DNA of 64,000 bases from Lysinibacillus parviboronicapiens (GTDB lineage: Bacteria; Bacillota; Bacilli; Bacillales_A; Planococcaceae): contig NZ_PYWI01000006.1 of the NCBI RefSeq assembly GCF_003049575.1, positions 94,742 to 158,741 of the forward strand. The letters are read 5' to 3'. Positions 53,279 through 62,469 of this stretch are shown here, one piece after another. Under the pieces are notes generated by a model. That model did not search any database. It saw only the letters and a program-made list of their open reading frames with translations, and had not been told where the DNA came from. Every line of letters starts with the position of its first letter. Positions within the stretch are counted from its first letter, which is position 1. A program made the translations under genes and the position numbers.

Positions 53279-54358
53279 GTGACGAGGAAAGTCTGGTTTC
53301 AGGTTGGAGTAGGAATTTTACTAGCTCTATTAATTGCGAAATATTTTATAGAAATACATTGGATTTTTTCACCGCTCGCTATTATTCTAAAAACTATTTT
53401 TATACCGTTGTTATTAGGTGGCGTTTTATTTTATGTGACAGAGCCAATACAGCGATTTTTAGAGAAGCGCAGATGGCCTAGGTGGGCAAGTATACTGACG
53501 ATTGTCGTTGGCCTCATTGCACTTGTTGGTGGTTTTGGCTTGATTATTGGGAGTCCGATTGCGACACAGGTAAATAATCTTGTGAAAAGTGCGCCTATGA
53601 TTGGAGCAAGCATTCAAGATGCATCGGAATATGTATTACGAAACAAGGAAAATTTTCCCCCGCAATTAACATCCTTTATTAATCATGTGGCAAATTCTGT
53701 GCAAGATATTGCCGTAGTGGCAAGTAAAGGGCTTGTTACGTTCTTACAATCGATTGTATCCGCTTCGTTATTGGCAATCTTAATTCCATTCTTCTTCATT
53801 TTTATGTTGAAGGATCATGAGAAACTTGCGCCTTCGATTTATAAGTATTTTAGTGGTGAACGTCGTGAATGGGTGAAAAAAACGTTAAGTGAAATTGACG
53901 ATGTTTTACGTAGTTATATTCAAGGGCAACTACAAATTAGTTTCTTATTGGCTTTAATTATGTATGTTGGGTTTTTAATTATTGGTTTAGAGTATTCGTT
54001 ACTACTCGTGATCTTTGCTTTCTTTATGAATATGATTCCGTTTATTGGACCTTGGATTGCATTGGCACCAGCAGTTGTTGTGGCAGTTATACAAGATCCC
54101 ATGCTAGTTGTTTGGGTATGTGTAGTTACGCTTGTTGCACAGCAAATCGATAGCAATTTTATTACGCCAAATGTGATGGGGAAATCGCTTGATATACATC
54201 CATTAACAGTCATTACAATTATTTTAGCGGCAGGAAATATTGCAGGATTTATCGGGATTATTATTGCCGTACCGTTTTATGCGGTAATGAAGGTAATCGT
54301 GTCTAATATCTATGATGAACGAAATGCGATAAAGAAAAAGGCTACTAAGTCTGTATAG
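53279..54358 (+). CDS. AI-2E family permease
   Basis: The 359-residue membrane protein has the AI-2E transporter layout: two N-terminal helices, one at about 75-95, a soluble helical part (100-155), then NMIPFIGPWIALAPAVVVAV and NIAGFIGIIIAVPFYAVMK. It is a second, distant paralogue of the YtvI-like gene at 36934. Substrate unknown. GTG start after AAAAGGAAGTG, 13 bp before the NUDIX gene. Confidence 0.85.
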   Translation: MTRKVWFQVGVGILLALLIAKYFIEIHWIFSPLAIILKTIFIPLLLGGVLFYVTEPIQRFLEKRRWPRWASILTIVVGLIALVGGFGLIIGSPIATQVNNLVKSAPMIGASIQDASEYVLRNKENFPPQLTSFINHVANSVQDIAVVASKGLVTFLQSIVSASLLAILIPFFFIFMLKDHEKLAPSIYKYFSGERREWVKKTLSEIDDVLRSYIQGQLQISFLLALIMYVGFLIIGLEYSLLLVIFAFFMNMIPFIGPWIALAPAVVVAVIQDPMLVVWVCVVTLVAQQIDSNFITPNVMGKSLDIHPLTVITIILAAGNIAGFIGIIIAVPFYAVMKVIVSNIYDERNAIKKKATKSV

Positions 54359-54371
54359 GGGTCGAAATAAA

Positions 54372-54986
54372 ATGGAGCAAGAAATCGTTAAAGTTTTTAA
54401 TGAACAGTACGAAGAAATTGGAACAGCTACGCGAGCAGAAGTACATGAAAAGGGTTTATGGCATGAGACGTTTCACTGCTGGCTTGTAAATAAGGATTAT
54501 ATTTATTTTCAAATTCGTAGCTCTCAAAAGAAAGATTACCCTGGATTGCTTGATATCACTGCGGCAGGACACCTATTAGCGCTTGAGACAGTTGAAGCAG
54601 GGATTCGCGAGGTAAAGGAAGAGCTAGGGCTTGATATTAATATTCAAGAAGTTGTGAGGATGGGCATGACGTCTTGTAGCATTGTATCTGAAAAGATGAT
54701 TGACAATGAATTTTGTCATGTTTACTTGTATCCATTTGAACATGATTGGGAGTCTTTTGAGTTGCAATATGAGGAAGTGTCAGGTGTCGTAAGAGCGAGA
54801 CTTGATGAGGCAGAATCATTCTTCTTGGGAGAAACCGTAACACTTAATATCGAGGGCTATGAATACTTTCCTGATGGACAACGAGGTAGAGTTGTACGAC
54901 CTGTCAGTACAGCGCAATTTGTACCGTACCGAGAGCTCTATGTTGCACAAGTTATTCAATTCGCTAAAAATGAGATGTTTAAATAG
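54372..54986 (+). CDS. NUDIX hydrolase
   Basis: The 204-residue protein has a NUDIX box beginning GHLLALETVEAGIREVKEEL (residues about 61-80) and an IPP isomerase-like N-terminus (VFNEQYEEIGTATRAEVHEK and LWHETFHCWL). This is the common NUDIX subgroup that looks like isopentenyl diphosphate isomerase but lacks its activity evidence. It follows the AI-2E gene by 13 bp in one operon. Substrate unknown. Confidence 0.85.
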   Translation: MEQEIVKVFNEQYEEIGTATRAEVHEKGLWHETFHCWLVNKDYIYFQIRSSQKKDYPGLLDITAAGHLLALETVEAGIREVKEELGLDINIQEVVRMGMTSCSIVSEKMIDNEFCHVYLYPFEHDWESFELQYEEVSGVVRARLDEAESFFLGETVTLNIEGYEYFPDGQRGRVVRPVSTAQFVPYRELYVAQVIQFAKNEMFK

Positions 54987-55003
54987 CGCTAAAAACCTTT
55001 ACT

Positions 55004-55047
55004 AATAGTAGGGCAGGCCCATAACAAGGTTTGTGCTACTATTTTTT
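55004..55047 (+). terminator. Terminator-like hairpin
   Basis: AATAGTAG pairs with CTACTATT across a large loop, followed by TTTTTAAA. The large loop lowers confidence. Confidence 0.45.
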
Positions 55048-55281
55048 AAAACGTAGAAGTGGATGGGATGTTGGGGTTTCTAGTATTTAAGCGCATATAA
55101 ATTGCACGAAATAGCAAATACATTTAATGTCCATGGTAATATAGTTTCTAGTCGTGCAGTAAGGAAACGTTAACACCATGTTTAAAAACAGCTATATGTT
55201 GACCATAACTTTTATAGTACGATATAACAGCTAAAATAAGTTATACTGTAAGGTAGATTGATAGAAAAGGAGCATTTTTAT

Positions 55282-55746
55282 ATGCTAACATTTGAACAAA
55301 AACAAGCAGTTATAGAAACATTTCCGGAACTAAAAAGGAAGGAAATTTCATTAAAGCGTGTCAATTATCATTTTAACGATAGCCTTTACGAAAAGACGAT
55401 TGTTGTAGAAAAACTACATCCAAACGGCAACGGCTTTGTCTTTGTAGGAGATTTACTGCGTTATGAAAACGAAGTAAATGACAAAGGTCTTGTGAATATT
55501 CGCGATTACGATGAGCAGCAGCTTCGAGAGATTATTGAAGACGCCATTCAATATTTAGCCGAGGAGCAAGAAGAGGAAAAGCCTACAATTGAACTATGGA
55601 GCAATCGTGAAGGTGATAAATTAGAGCTTGCTTTTGAGCAACGTTCTTGGAATATTTATCATGGCGAAAATTTAGAGGAAGCCTTTGGCACATACGATGC
55701 AGCGAAGGAATATTTACTGGAAGAGGGCTTTCGTAAAAAGAACTGA
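55282..55746 (+). CDS. Conserved hypothetical cytoplasmic protein
   Basis: I do not recognise this 154-residue protein. The ATG at 55282 follows AAAGGAG. It is acidic, begins LTFEQKQAVIETFPELKRKE, and has YLAEEQEEEKPTIELW in the middle and TYDAAKEYLLEEGF at the end, suggesting a small alpha/beta domain. It starts an operon with a small membrane protein and an esterase. Confidence 0.65.
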   Translation: MLTFEQKQAVIETFPELKRKEISLKRVNYHFNDSLYEKTIVVEKLHPNGNGFVFVGDLLRYENEVNDKGLVNIRDYDEQQLREIIEDAIQYLAEEQEEEKPTIELWSNREGDKLELAFEQRSWNIYHGENLEEAFGTYDAAKEYLLEEGFRKKN

Positions 55747-55766
55747 GTAAGACGGGGGAACTTTCG

Positions 55767-55958
55767 ATGAATGGGAAAAAATTAGTGGGAATTGTTATTG
55801 TTGTTGTTTTAGTTGCATGTTTGTTTTCAATTATTACGATTACCAATTTTTACAAAAACAATGAAGAACAGCCAAATAGTGAAAATCGAGAAATTAATAA
55901 GTCAAAGAGCTTGAATTTAATTTTGCCACAGGCTACAATTATCTCGAATTCAAGATAA
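55767..55958 (+). CDS. Small membrane or lipoprotein
   Basis: The 63-residue protein has a basic start (MNGKK), a hydrophobic helix (6-28) and a polar, Asn/Ser-rich tail. LVAC at residues 15-18 could be a lipobox, but the hydrophobic stretch continues past it, so a plain membrane anchor is more likely. ATG after GGGGGAACTTTCG. It lies 20 bp after the previous gene. Confidence 0.55.
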   Translation: MNGKKLVGIVIVVVLVACLFSIITITNFYKNNEEQPNSENREINKSKSLNLILPQATIISNSR

Positions 55959-55977
55959 TTGAGAGGTGGTCTGTTTT

Positions 55978-56592
55978 ATGCAGCACGTTTTTCATAAAGG
56001 AACCGACGAAAAAAAACTAACGTTATTACTTTTACATGGTACAGGTGGTAACGAGCAAAGCTTAATTGGCCTTGCAAAGGAAATTGATGAGACAGCGAAT
56101 ATCTTAAGTGTCCGTGGAAATGTTCTGGAAAATGGAATGCCACGCTTTTTCCGCCGTCTAGCAGAAGGTGTTTTCGATATAGAGGATTTGATTTTCCGTA
56201 CACAAGAATTACATGATTTTTTGGCTGAGGCTGCGGAACAGTATGGCTTTGATCGTAAACGAATAGTAGCTATTGGTTATTCAAATGGTGCGAATATCGC
56301 AGCGAGCTTGCTATTCCATTATGAGGATACATTAGCTGGTGCAATCTTGCATCATCCTATGGTACCTAGACGAGATATTGATTTGCCGGTATTACCTTTG
56401 ACTCCCGTGTTTATTGCTGCGGGTACGAATGATCCGATGTGTACAGCGCAGGAATCTGAAGACTTGGAGACGTTGTTGTCTGCTGCCGGAGCCAATGTCA
56501 TAACGAAATGGTTTAATTACGGTCACCAATTAACAATGCCTGAAGTAGAAGCGGCAAGGGAATGGTATGAAGTTAATTTTACTGAAGCCTAA
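55978..56592 (+). CDS. Carboxylesterase/phospholipase-family alpha/beta hydrolase
   Basis: The 204-residue protein starts at the ATG at 55978 (GAGAGGTGG upstream). It has the oxyanion-hole motif LLLHGTGGNEQS, the nucleophile Ser in GYSNGANIA, an Asp in AAGTNDPMCTA and a His in YGHQLT, a full alpha/beta hydrolase triad. It resembles YodD-type carboxylesterases of Bacillus. The substrate is unknown. Last gene before a bidirectional terminator. Confidence 0.87.
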   Translation: MQHVFHKGTDEKKLTLLLLHGTGGNEQSLIGLAKEIDETANILSVRGNVLENGMPRFFRRLAEGVFDIEDLIFRTQELHDFLAEAAEQYGFDRKRIVAIGYSNGANIAASLLFHYEDTLAGAILHHPMVPRRDIDLPVLPLTPVFIAAGTNDPMCTAQESEDLETLLSAAGANVITKWFNYGHQLTMPEVEAAREWYEVNFTEA

Positions 56593-56622
56593 AAGTGCTA
56601 TTGATTATAGCTAGAAGTTATT

Positions 56623-56657
56623 AAAAAACCGAGGACATCTAAGTCCTCGGTTTTTTT
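56623..56657. terminator. Bidirectional terminator
   Basis: A perfect 14-bp stem (AAAAAACCGAGGAC and complement) with a 6-nt loop lies between the convergent hydrolase and MMPL genes. Confidence 0.9.
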
Positions 56658-56675
56658 ATGCTTCACTTAGTCTTA

Positions 56676-58787
56676 TTATTTATTTTTTTTAGCAAATGGT
56701 AGCCACCAATTCCAATCTCCAAATAGCTTCATGAGACTTGGCACTAGCATAAGACGAATGATTGTTGCATCTATGGCAACTGCTATTGCAATTCCGACCC
56801 CAATTTGTTTCACTGGCATAACATCTGTGAAAGCAAATGCACCGGTAATGACAATCATAATGAGCGCAGCAGAAGTAATAATACGGCTAGTAGATGTCAG
56901 CCCATCAATTGTTGCTCGGGTATTATCTGAGCCCTTCAGATACTCCTCTTGAATCCGTGATATTAAAAAGACTTCATAGTCCATACTCAAGCCAAATACA
57001 AGACAAAATACGATTACAGGAATAATAAGGACGATAGAAGCGGCCTCTAATCCAAAATGACCGTATTGGAAAATATACACGAGTATCCCGAATGCTGAAG
57101 ATAACCCAATAATATTCATAATAATCGCTTTGATTGGAATTAAAATAGAACGGAAAGCGAGCATTAAGATAAAGAAAGTTGACACGATAATTATCGATAC
57201 AGCTAAGAAGATTTTATTGGCTATTTCATCAAAAATTTCCTGGTTAAATTTCGCTTGTCCGCCAAGTGCAAAATCAACGCCTAAATCTTTATCCATCCAC
57301 GTTCTAGCAAAATCTTGGGCAGCGGCTGATGAACCAGCAACATTTAATGTAATAGGGATAAACAATTGTGTATCCTTTGAAAAAGTATTAAGGATTGCAG
57401 TTAATTGTTGTGCTGTTTGCGGAATTTCTAGCGATGCGGATAATTCCTCTGGTGTTTTTATATTGGCAGTAGTATAAATCGTCGATACTTTATCGACAAG
57501 CGGATCATCGAGTAGCTTTTCTTGCATCGTGTATATAATGTTTCTCGCCTCGCCATCATTCCAGCCTTCCTTGCGCTCTGCAAGTAAGTATAAAGTGGAA
57601 GTGTCGCCAAGACCAAATGTATCATCCAACTTGTCATATGCTGCACGTGCATCGTATTTTGTTGGCAAGGAATCTACCTGTGGGATTGTCAATCGAATAT
57701 CCTTTAGTGGGATCATACCAATCCCAAGTAAAAGTAAGGCCACAATAACGATAGTTACTGGACGTTTCATCACGAAGCCTGCAAAGCCACGCCAGCGATT
57801 CGTCCCCCCTGGCTTCACACGTAGTATACGCCATTTGTTTAAACGATCCCCTAATAACATCATTGTGGCTGGTAATAACGTTAGTCCGGAAATCACTGCA
57901 AGTAACACAACGATTGTGCCACCGAGTGCGATATTATGAAAAATTTCTACGTCAATGACAATCATTGCACCAAGCCCAATCATTACACAAACGGCTGAAA
58001 ATATAATTGAACGGCCTGCAGTTTGAATAGCTGTTTGGATAGCTTGAGCATTGCTGGCATGTCCTCGTTCTTCGCGATAACGATTGATAAATAGTAACGC
58101 AAAATCAATGCTTAATGCGAGTCCTAACATTGGAACAATGTTTAATACGAAGATGGATAAATTAACATTACCACTTAGTAAAGTCAGAATGCCAAAAGCT
58201 GTGACCACGGTAACGACACCAATGAGTATTGGCAGTATTGCAGCTACAACAGTCCCAAAAGCAAGTAGTAGCACGACAATAGCAATCGGAAGACCAATGG
58301 CTTCAGCTGATGCTAAATCTTTTTGACTAGCCGCATTAATATCCTCCGAAATAACTGGGCCACCAGTTATACTGACTCCTTCATCCTCTATTAATGAACG
58401 AACTTCTTTTACGACTTCAGGTAGATTCTCAACATTATTGTTAAAATGGACCATCGCATAGGCAATGCCATCCTTTTGCAAAGTAACATCTTCTAATGGT
58501 GACTGAATAGAATGAATATCTTCAATCGCGTCTAACTTGTGCAATGTATCTTGTATTTTTTTATCTTCTGCGGGATCAAAGACCACTAAAACTGTATCAG
58601 TAGGTAAATCAAATGTTTTTGCTAGCTCATTTGTTACATAGGTATGGTCAGCTTCGACAAAAAAACCATCCCCTTGGAGTTTACTTGGAAGCTGTATTGC
58701 AAACACTACCATTACAATGAAAAGAATAAGCCATATAGCAACGATAGCCTTCGCATGAGCGGTGATGAATTTTGAGAAAGTTTTCAT
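56676..58787 (-). CDS. MMPL/RND-superfamily transporter (YdfJ-like)
   Basis: The 703-residue protein has two repeats of six membrane helices with an extracytoplasmic loop domain after the first helix of each (about 35-170 and 365-520). Typical MMPL segments are LGLALSIDFALLFINRYREE and VFCLVFGLSMDYEVFLISRI, with the proton-relay Asp in each. It is likely to export lipids or drugs with proton motive force. It resembles YdfJ/YdgH of B. subtilis. No regulator gene is adjacent. ATG with GGGGGA upstream. Confidence 0.9.
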   Translation of the reverse strand: MKTFSKFITAHAKAIVAIWLILFIVMVVFAIQLPSKLQGDGFFVEADHTYVTNELAKTFDLPTDTVLVVFDPAEDKKIQDTLHKLDAIEDIHSIQSPLEDVTLQKDGIAYAMVHFNNNVENLPEVVKEVRSLIEDEGVSITGGPVISEDINAASQKDLASAEAIGLPIAIVVLLLAFGTVVAAILPILIGVVTVVTAFGILTLLSGNVNLSIFVLNIVPMLGLALSIDFALLFINRYREERGHASNAQAIQTAIQTAGRSIIFSAVCVMIGLGAMIVIDVEIFHNIALGGTIVVLLAVISGLTLLPATMMLLGDRLNKWRILRVKPGGTNRWRGFAGFVMKRPVTIVIVALLLLGIGMIPLKDIRLTIPQVDSLPTKYDARAAYDKLDDTFGLGDTSTLYLLAERKEGWNDGEARNIIYTMQEKLLDDPLVDKVSTIYTTANIKTPEELSASLEIPQTAQQLTAILNTFSKDTQLFIPITLNVAGSSAAAQDFARTWMDKDLGVDFALGGQAKFNQEIFDEIANKIFLAVSIIIVSTFFILMLAFRSILIPIKAIIMNIIGLSSAFGILVYIFQYGHFGLEAASIVLIIPVIVFCLVFGLSMDYEVFLISRIQEEYLKGSDNTRATIDGLTSTSRIITSAALIMIVITGAFAFTDVMPVKQIGVGIAIAVAIDATIIRLMLVPSLMKLFGDWNWWLPFAKKNK

Positions 58788-59030
58788 ATTGAATATGTAT
58801 CCCCCTTTTTAAACTAGTGTAAAGGAAGTGTCACATTTTGTCGCGTGATCAAAAAAAGAAGCAATTGAAGCTGTAAGGAAAACAAAAAAATGAAAACACT
58901 AGGCCAATTGCATTGGTCTAATGTTGGCCTCAAGTGTGATGTGAAAATCAGAAAAGATTAGTTGGAACGATACATTGGAGCATTAAGAAATTTCTCGGTA
59001 GTTGTCCTGTGATTGGAAAGGAGGGAAAAT

Positions 59031-59270
59031 GTGTTAGAAGTTAAGACAAGACAAAAAATAAAAAGCTCAACACGTTTTTGGATTGTAGGGTACTTAATCG
59101 CTTGTCTAATTGGTTGCATTGGAAGTTACCTGGTCTTTTTATGTTTATGGTCTTTATATGGTGTACCACACATGATGTTTGCTTTACTGGCTATAAGTAG
59201 TGGCGGGATCATGAGTTTTATTTTAACTATTTTTTCCATAGGAAGAATTCTTGAAAAATACTTAGACTGA
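59031..59270 (+). CDS. Small two-helix membrane protein
   Basis: The 79-residue protein starts with a GTG after AAAGGAGGG. It has two membrane helices (about 18-40 and 48-70) flanked by basic and acidic residues and a Cys-rich first helix (IACLIGCIGSYLVFLCL). No family was recognised. It is alone between the MMPL and Pit genes. Confidence 0.6.
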   Translation: MLEVKTRQKIKSSTRFWIVGYLIACLIGCIGSYLVFLCLWSLYGVPHMMFALLAISSGGIMSFILTIFSIGRILEKYLD

Positions 59271-59309
59271 CCTAATGGTGAGTCTCTTTTATTTATAAGT
59301 GGAGTTTTC

Positions 59310-59396
59310 GTGAATAAAGCCAATGGAAAATTAATAGAGCTTATACTTTCTGAATTTGCAGGCAAAGCACAAGCTGTAAGTACATCAAAACAATAG
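59310..59396 (+). CDS. Possible 28-residue peptide
   Basis: A GTG-started 28-codon ORF (MNKANGKLIELILSEFAG start, STSKQ end) follows GTGGAG by 5 nt and is directly followed by a terminator. It may be a small protein or the remains of a longer gene. Confidence 0.3.
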   Translation: MNKANGKLIELILSEFAGKAQAVSTSKQ

Positions 59397-59428
59397 AAAT
59401 TGTCTCAGATATCTTTGAGACAATTCTT
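59395..59428 (+). terminator. Intrinsic terminator
   Basis: GAATTGTCTCAAAG-type stem: AGAAATTGTCTCA pairs with TTGAGACAATTCT, followed by TTAC. Confidence 0.65.
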
Positions 59429-59607
59429 TACTTTTGGGTCGTATAATTTTAAATATCTGGTCAAATTCTATAAATCTTAAACAACTTGATGAAGTTCTGA
59501 ATCCGAAATAAACAATAATAACCCTAAATAGATCTGGTAAGATTTGATATGCTCCCCTCTGACAGGCATAAAAATGTTTATCTAAGGGGAGTATTATTTG
59601 ATGTAAG
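59429..59607. other. Intergenic region without a recognised gene
   Basis: AT-rich, no ORF. It holds a loose inverted repeat (CTCCCCT at about 59552 and AGGGGAG at about 59585). Confidence 0.4.
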
Positions 59608-59640
59608 TAAAAACTCCTGCCCATGAAGGAACAGGAGTCT
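59608..59640 (-). terminator. Terminator of the pit operon
   Basis: On the minus strand GACTCCTG pairs with CAGGAGTT, followed by TTTAC. Confidence 0.75.
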
Positions 59641-59662
59641 TAAAACATCCAATGGAGATTTT

Positions 59663-59704
59663 AATTTTATTGAGCAGGCGTTTAGACGCATATTCAATAA
59701 AATT
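59663..59704. repeat. Perfect 11-bp inverted repeat at the pit stop codon
   Basis: AATTTTATTGA and TCAATAAAATT are separated by a 20-nt loop that itself holds GGCGTTTAGACGC. It lies directly after the pit stop codon on the minus strand and may stabilise or end the mRNA. Confidence 0.6.
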
Positions 59705-60719
59705 AAAAGAATAGTGATAAGCAGAAATAAATAATAGCTGCCATCACAGCTGAAATTGGCATTGTGATAATCCATGTAGTCACAATTTTACGTGCCATGC
59801 CCCAGTTAACACCGCGAACTCGTTGTGCTGAACCAACACCCATGATAGATGAGGAAATCACGTGTGTTGTGGATACTGGTAAATGAATTAAAGTAGCGCC
59901 GAAAATAACTGTTGCGGAAGCTAAGTCTGCTGCCACACCGTTAACTGGACGGATTTTCATGATTTTACCGCCAACTGTTTTAATAATTTTATAACCACCA
60001 ATAGAAGTACCAAGACCCATAGCGGTTGCAGCTGCAGCTCGAATCCAGAAGGGAATTTCGTCACCAGTGTGCAAGCCACCTGCGATTAACGCCATCGTCA
60101 TAATACCCATCGCTTTTTGTGCATCGTTTGTACCGTGTGTAAACGATTGAATTGCGGCAGTAAAAATTTGCATTGTACGAAAACCTTTATTTGTACGGTA
60201 CAAATTTAAGTTTTTAAACAGTAATTTAAACAGTGTCATCATAAGAAAACCAGCGCAAATGGCAATGAGTGGCGAAAGCACTAATGCCGTTATGATTTTT
60301 GTAAAGCCACCATAGTTAAGTACATTGAAGCCGGCAGATGCAATAGCAGCACCAGCAATTGAACCGATTAACGTATGAGAAGAGCTTGAAGGTATGCCAA
60401 AATACCATGTAAGTAAATTCCAAATAATAGCCGAGATTAACGCCGCTAAGATAACGACAGACCCTGTTGTGTCACCTTGAAAGGCATTTAAAGCAAACGG
60501 ATCTACAATGTCTTTTGTAAGAGCCTTTGCTACACCTACGAAGGTAATAGCACCGATGAAGTTCATCGTAGCAGCCATAATAATTGCCACACGTGGTGGT
60601 AATGCTCTAGTGGAAACCGAAGTAGCGATAGCATTTGCTGTATCATGGAAACCATTGATAAAGTCAAATGTTAGGGCAAAGATGACGACCAGTACGGTTA
60701 GTATAATAATTGTGTCCAT
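59703..60719 (-). CDS. pit: Low-affinity inorganic phosphate transporter
   Basis: The 338-residue membrane protein has about ten helices and both Pit signatures: FDFINGFHDTANAIATS at the start and SFTHGTNDAQKAMG in the second half. It takes up metal-phosphate complexes by proton symport. It lies 20 bp behind the DUF47 gene in one operon, the usual pair. ATG with AGGAGC upstream. Confidence 0.93.
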   Translation of the reverse strand: MDTIIILTVLVVIFALTFDFINGFHDTANAIATSVSTRALPPRVAIIMAATMNFIGAITFVGVAKALTKDIVDPFALNAFQGDTTGSVVILAALISAIIWNLLTWYFGIPSSSSHTLIGSIAGAAIASAGFNVLNYGGFTKIITALVLSPLIAICAGFLMMTLFKLLFKNLNLYRTNKGFRTMQIFTAAIQSFTHGTNDAQKAMGIMTMALIAGGLHTGDEIPFWIRAAAATAMGLGTSIGGYKIIKTVGGKIMKIRPVNGVAADLASATVIFGATLIHLPVSTTHVISSSIMGVGSAQRVRGVNWGMARKIVTTWIITMPISAVMAAIIYFCLSLFF

Positions 60720-60739
60720 TGTAAGTGCCCAGCTCCTAA

Positions 60740-61360
60740 TTACGCGTTACGCATGATAATTGTTTCCATTGTGTTGGCAACGTTTTGACAATAATCAGCG
60801 ATATCTTCTAGTTGTTCATAAATATCTTTAAACTTAATAATTCGGATTGGATCTTTTTCATTTAAAAACAATTGCTTAATAGAAGTACGTTGCACTTCAT
60901 CACATTCGCGCTCATAGTCTTTAATTAAAATGGCATGTGGGCGCATTCCAATAAGGTTCTTTTTCTTTAACTCTTCAGTTGCTTTAACAATTTCGTCGGC
61001 ACTTTTAGAAATATAGCCTAGGAAAATACGCATAGATTCGTCAACTTCTGTCAATGAGAACATTTCAAAGTGAGCGATACAATGCTCCGTACCATCTAAC
61101 ACATCATCCATACGAATTGCAAACTCTAAAATATCCTCGCGTTCGATAGGTGTCATAAATGATTTGTTTAGCATCACGATGAGCTCATGAATGAGTTTAT
61201 CGCCAGCTGTTTCGTAATTTTTCATTGTAATGCTAATCTCTTTCAAGTCAGCTACACTGTTAATCCGAAAATCATTTGCGTAATGTACGGCCTCTCTCAT
61301 ATTCTCAGCAATTTTATGCAGTGCAACAAAGAAAGGGTCTTGTTTTTTTGAGTTAAGCAT
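60740..61360 (-). CDS. DUF47 (PhoU-like) Pit accessory protein
   Basis: The 206-residue protein is all helical and PhoU-like, with YDFRINSVADLKEI-type heptads, and acidic metal-binding helices such as REDILEFAIRMDDVLDG. It is usually encoded next to pit and is thought to control its activity. ATG after AGGAGG. First gene of the two-gene operon. Confidence 0.9.
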   Translation of the reverse strand: MLNSKKQDPFFVALHKIAENMREAVHYANDFRINSVADLKEISITMKNYETAGDKLIHELIVMLNKSFMTPIEREDILEFAIRMDDVLDGTEHCIAHFEMFSLTEVDESMRIFLGYISKSADEIVKATEELKKKNLIGMRPHAILIKDYERECDEVQRTSIKQLFLNEKDPIRIIKFKDIYEQLEDIADYCQNVANTMETIIMRNA

Positions 61361-61781
61361 GTAAATCGAATCCTCCTGGATGTATATAAAATAATCGACC
61401 TTTAAACTTTACTATCATAACAAAATCTTTAGTTTATCTACATAAAATTCATCTAATCTCCATAAAACTTTACATTCCCGTAATATACAATTTGTTCACA
61501 TATTTGATCAATTTCTATTGTGTTCATTTTAATAGATACAGAAAAAAGGCTGTGAAATAACGTTTTATTTTAAAATATGTAGCTGTTTAGTACAGATAAA
61601 AGATGTGTGTTTCAGAGTTTTTCACACTTATTCGAGGTTCAATTGTAAAGGTATTGTAAATGCAGTCTGTTTATTATGAATGTTCCTGTTTTCTTAAGAA
61701 TATCTTCATTTTTATCCTTCCCGATTATTAAGAATTTTTTTTTACAATGGAGAAAGAGTGAGGAAGGAGCGTTAAACGATA
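61361..61781. other. Divergent promoter region
   Basis: This 421-bp AT-rich gap separates the pit operon and the ABC transporter operon. I found no ORF and no convincing PhoP box (repeated TTAACA-like hexamers). Confidence 0.45.
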
Positions 61782-62468
61782 ATGATTCAAGTCGAGAATT
61801 TACAACATACATTTTTAATAGGTAAGAAGGGCAAGGAAAAACGTGTGCCAGTTTTAAAAGGCGTAAACTTCGAAGTGAAGCAAGGTGAGATTGTTGCTAT
61901 TGTTGGCAAAAGTGGCTCTGGTAAATCAACTTTGCTACAAGTTCTGGCAGGGTTTATGAAATCAGAACAAGGCTCCATAAAGGTTAATGGACAGGAAACC
62001 GCGAAGCTTACGGAAACGGAGAGTGCAGCATTTCGATTACAACAGTTCGGATTTATCTTTCAAAACTTTCAACTGATGCCAGGTTTAACTGCGTATGAAA
62101 ATATCGAGTTACCATTGAAATTACAGGGTACTGGCAAGGCCGTACGAAAAGAAAAAGTAAAAAAAATAATGGGCAAGGTCGGACTAGCTGAGGTAGCAGA
62201 CCATTACCCAAATGAATTATCAGGTGGTCAGCAACAGCGTGTGAGTATCGCAAGAGCTTTGATTACAAATCCACCTATCTTGCTAGCAGATGAGCCGACA
62301 GGGAGTCTAGATTCGGAAACAGAGCAGGATATTTTATTACTCATACAAAGCTTGAACCGTGAATATGGCTTAACCTTTGTCATTATTACGCACGATGAAG
62401 AAGTAGCGACAATTGCACATCGACGTTTCCGTATGTATGATGGCGAGCTTGTAAAGGAGGAGGTGTAA
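61782..62468 (+). CDS. ABC transporter ATP-binding protein (LolD/MacB type)
   Basis: The 228-residue ATPase has Walker A GKSGSGKST (42-50), the Q-loop region FIFQNFQLMPGLTAYENIELP, signature LSGGQQQRVSIARAL, Walker B LLADEPTGSLDS and the switch His in VIITHDEE. The pattern is that of MacB/LolD/YtrE-type mechanotransmission ABC systems. Its partner permease starts 2 bp after the stop. Such pairs often export or sense peptides or antibiotics. Confidence 0.92.
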   Translation: MIQVENLQHTFLIGKKGKEKRVPVLKGVNFEVKQGEIVAIVGKSGSGKSTLLQVLAGFMKSEQGSIKVNGQETAKLTETESAAFRLQQFGFIFQNFQLMPGLTAYENIELPLKLQGTGKAVRKEKVKKIMGKVGLAEVADHYPNELSGGQQQRVSIARALITNPPILLADEPTGSLDSETEQDILLLIQSLNREYGLTFVIITHDEEVATIAHRRFRMYDGELVKEEV

Positions 62469-62469
62469 C

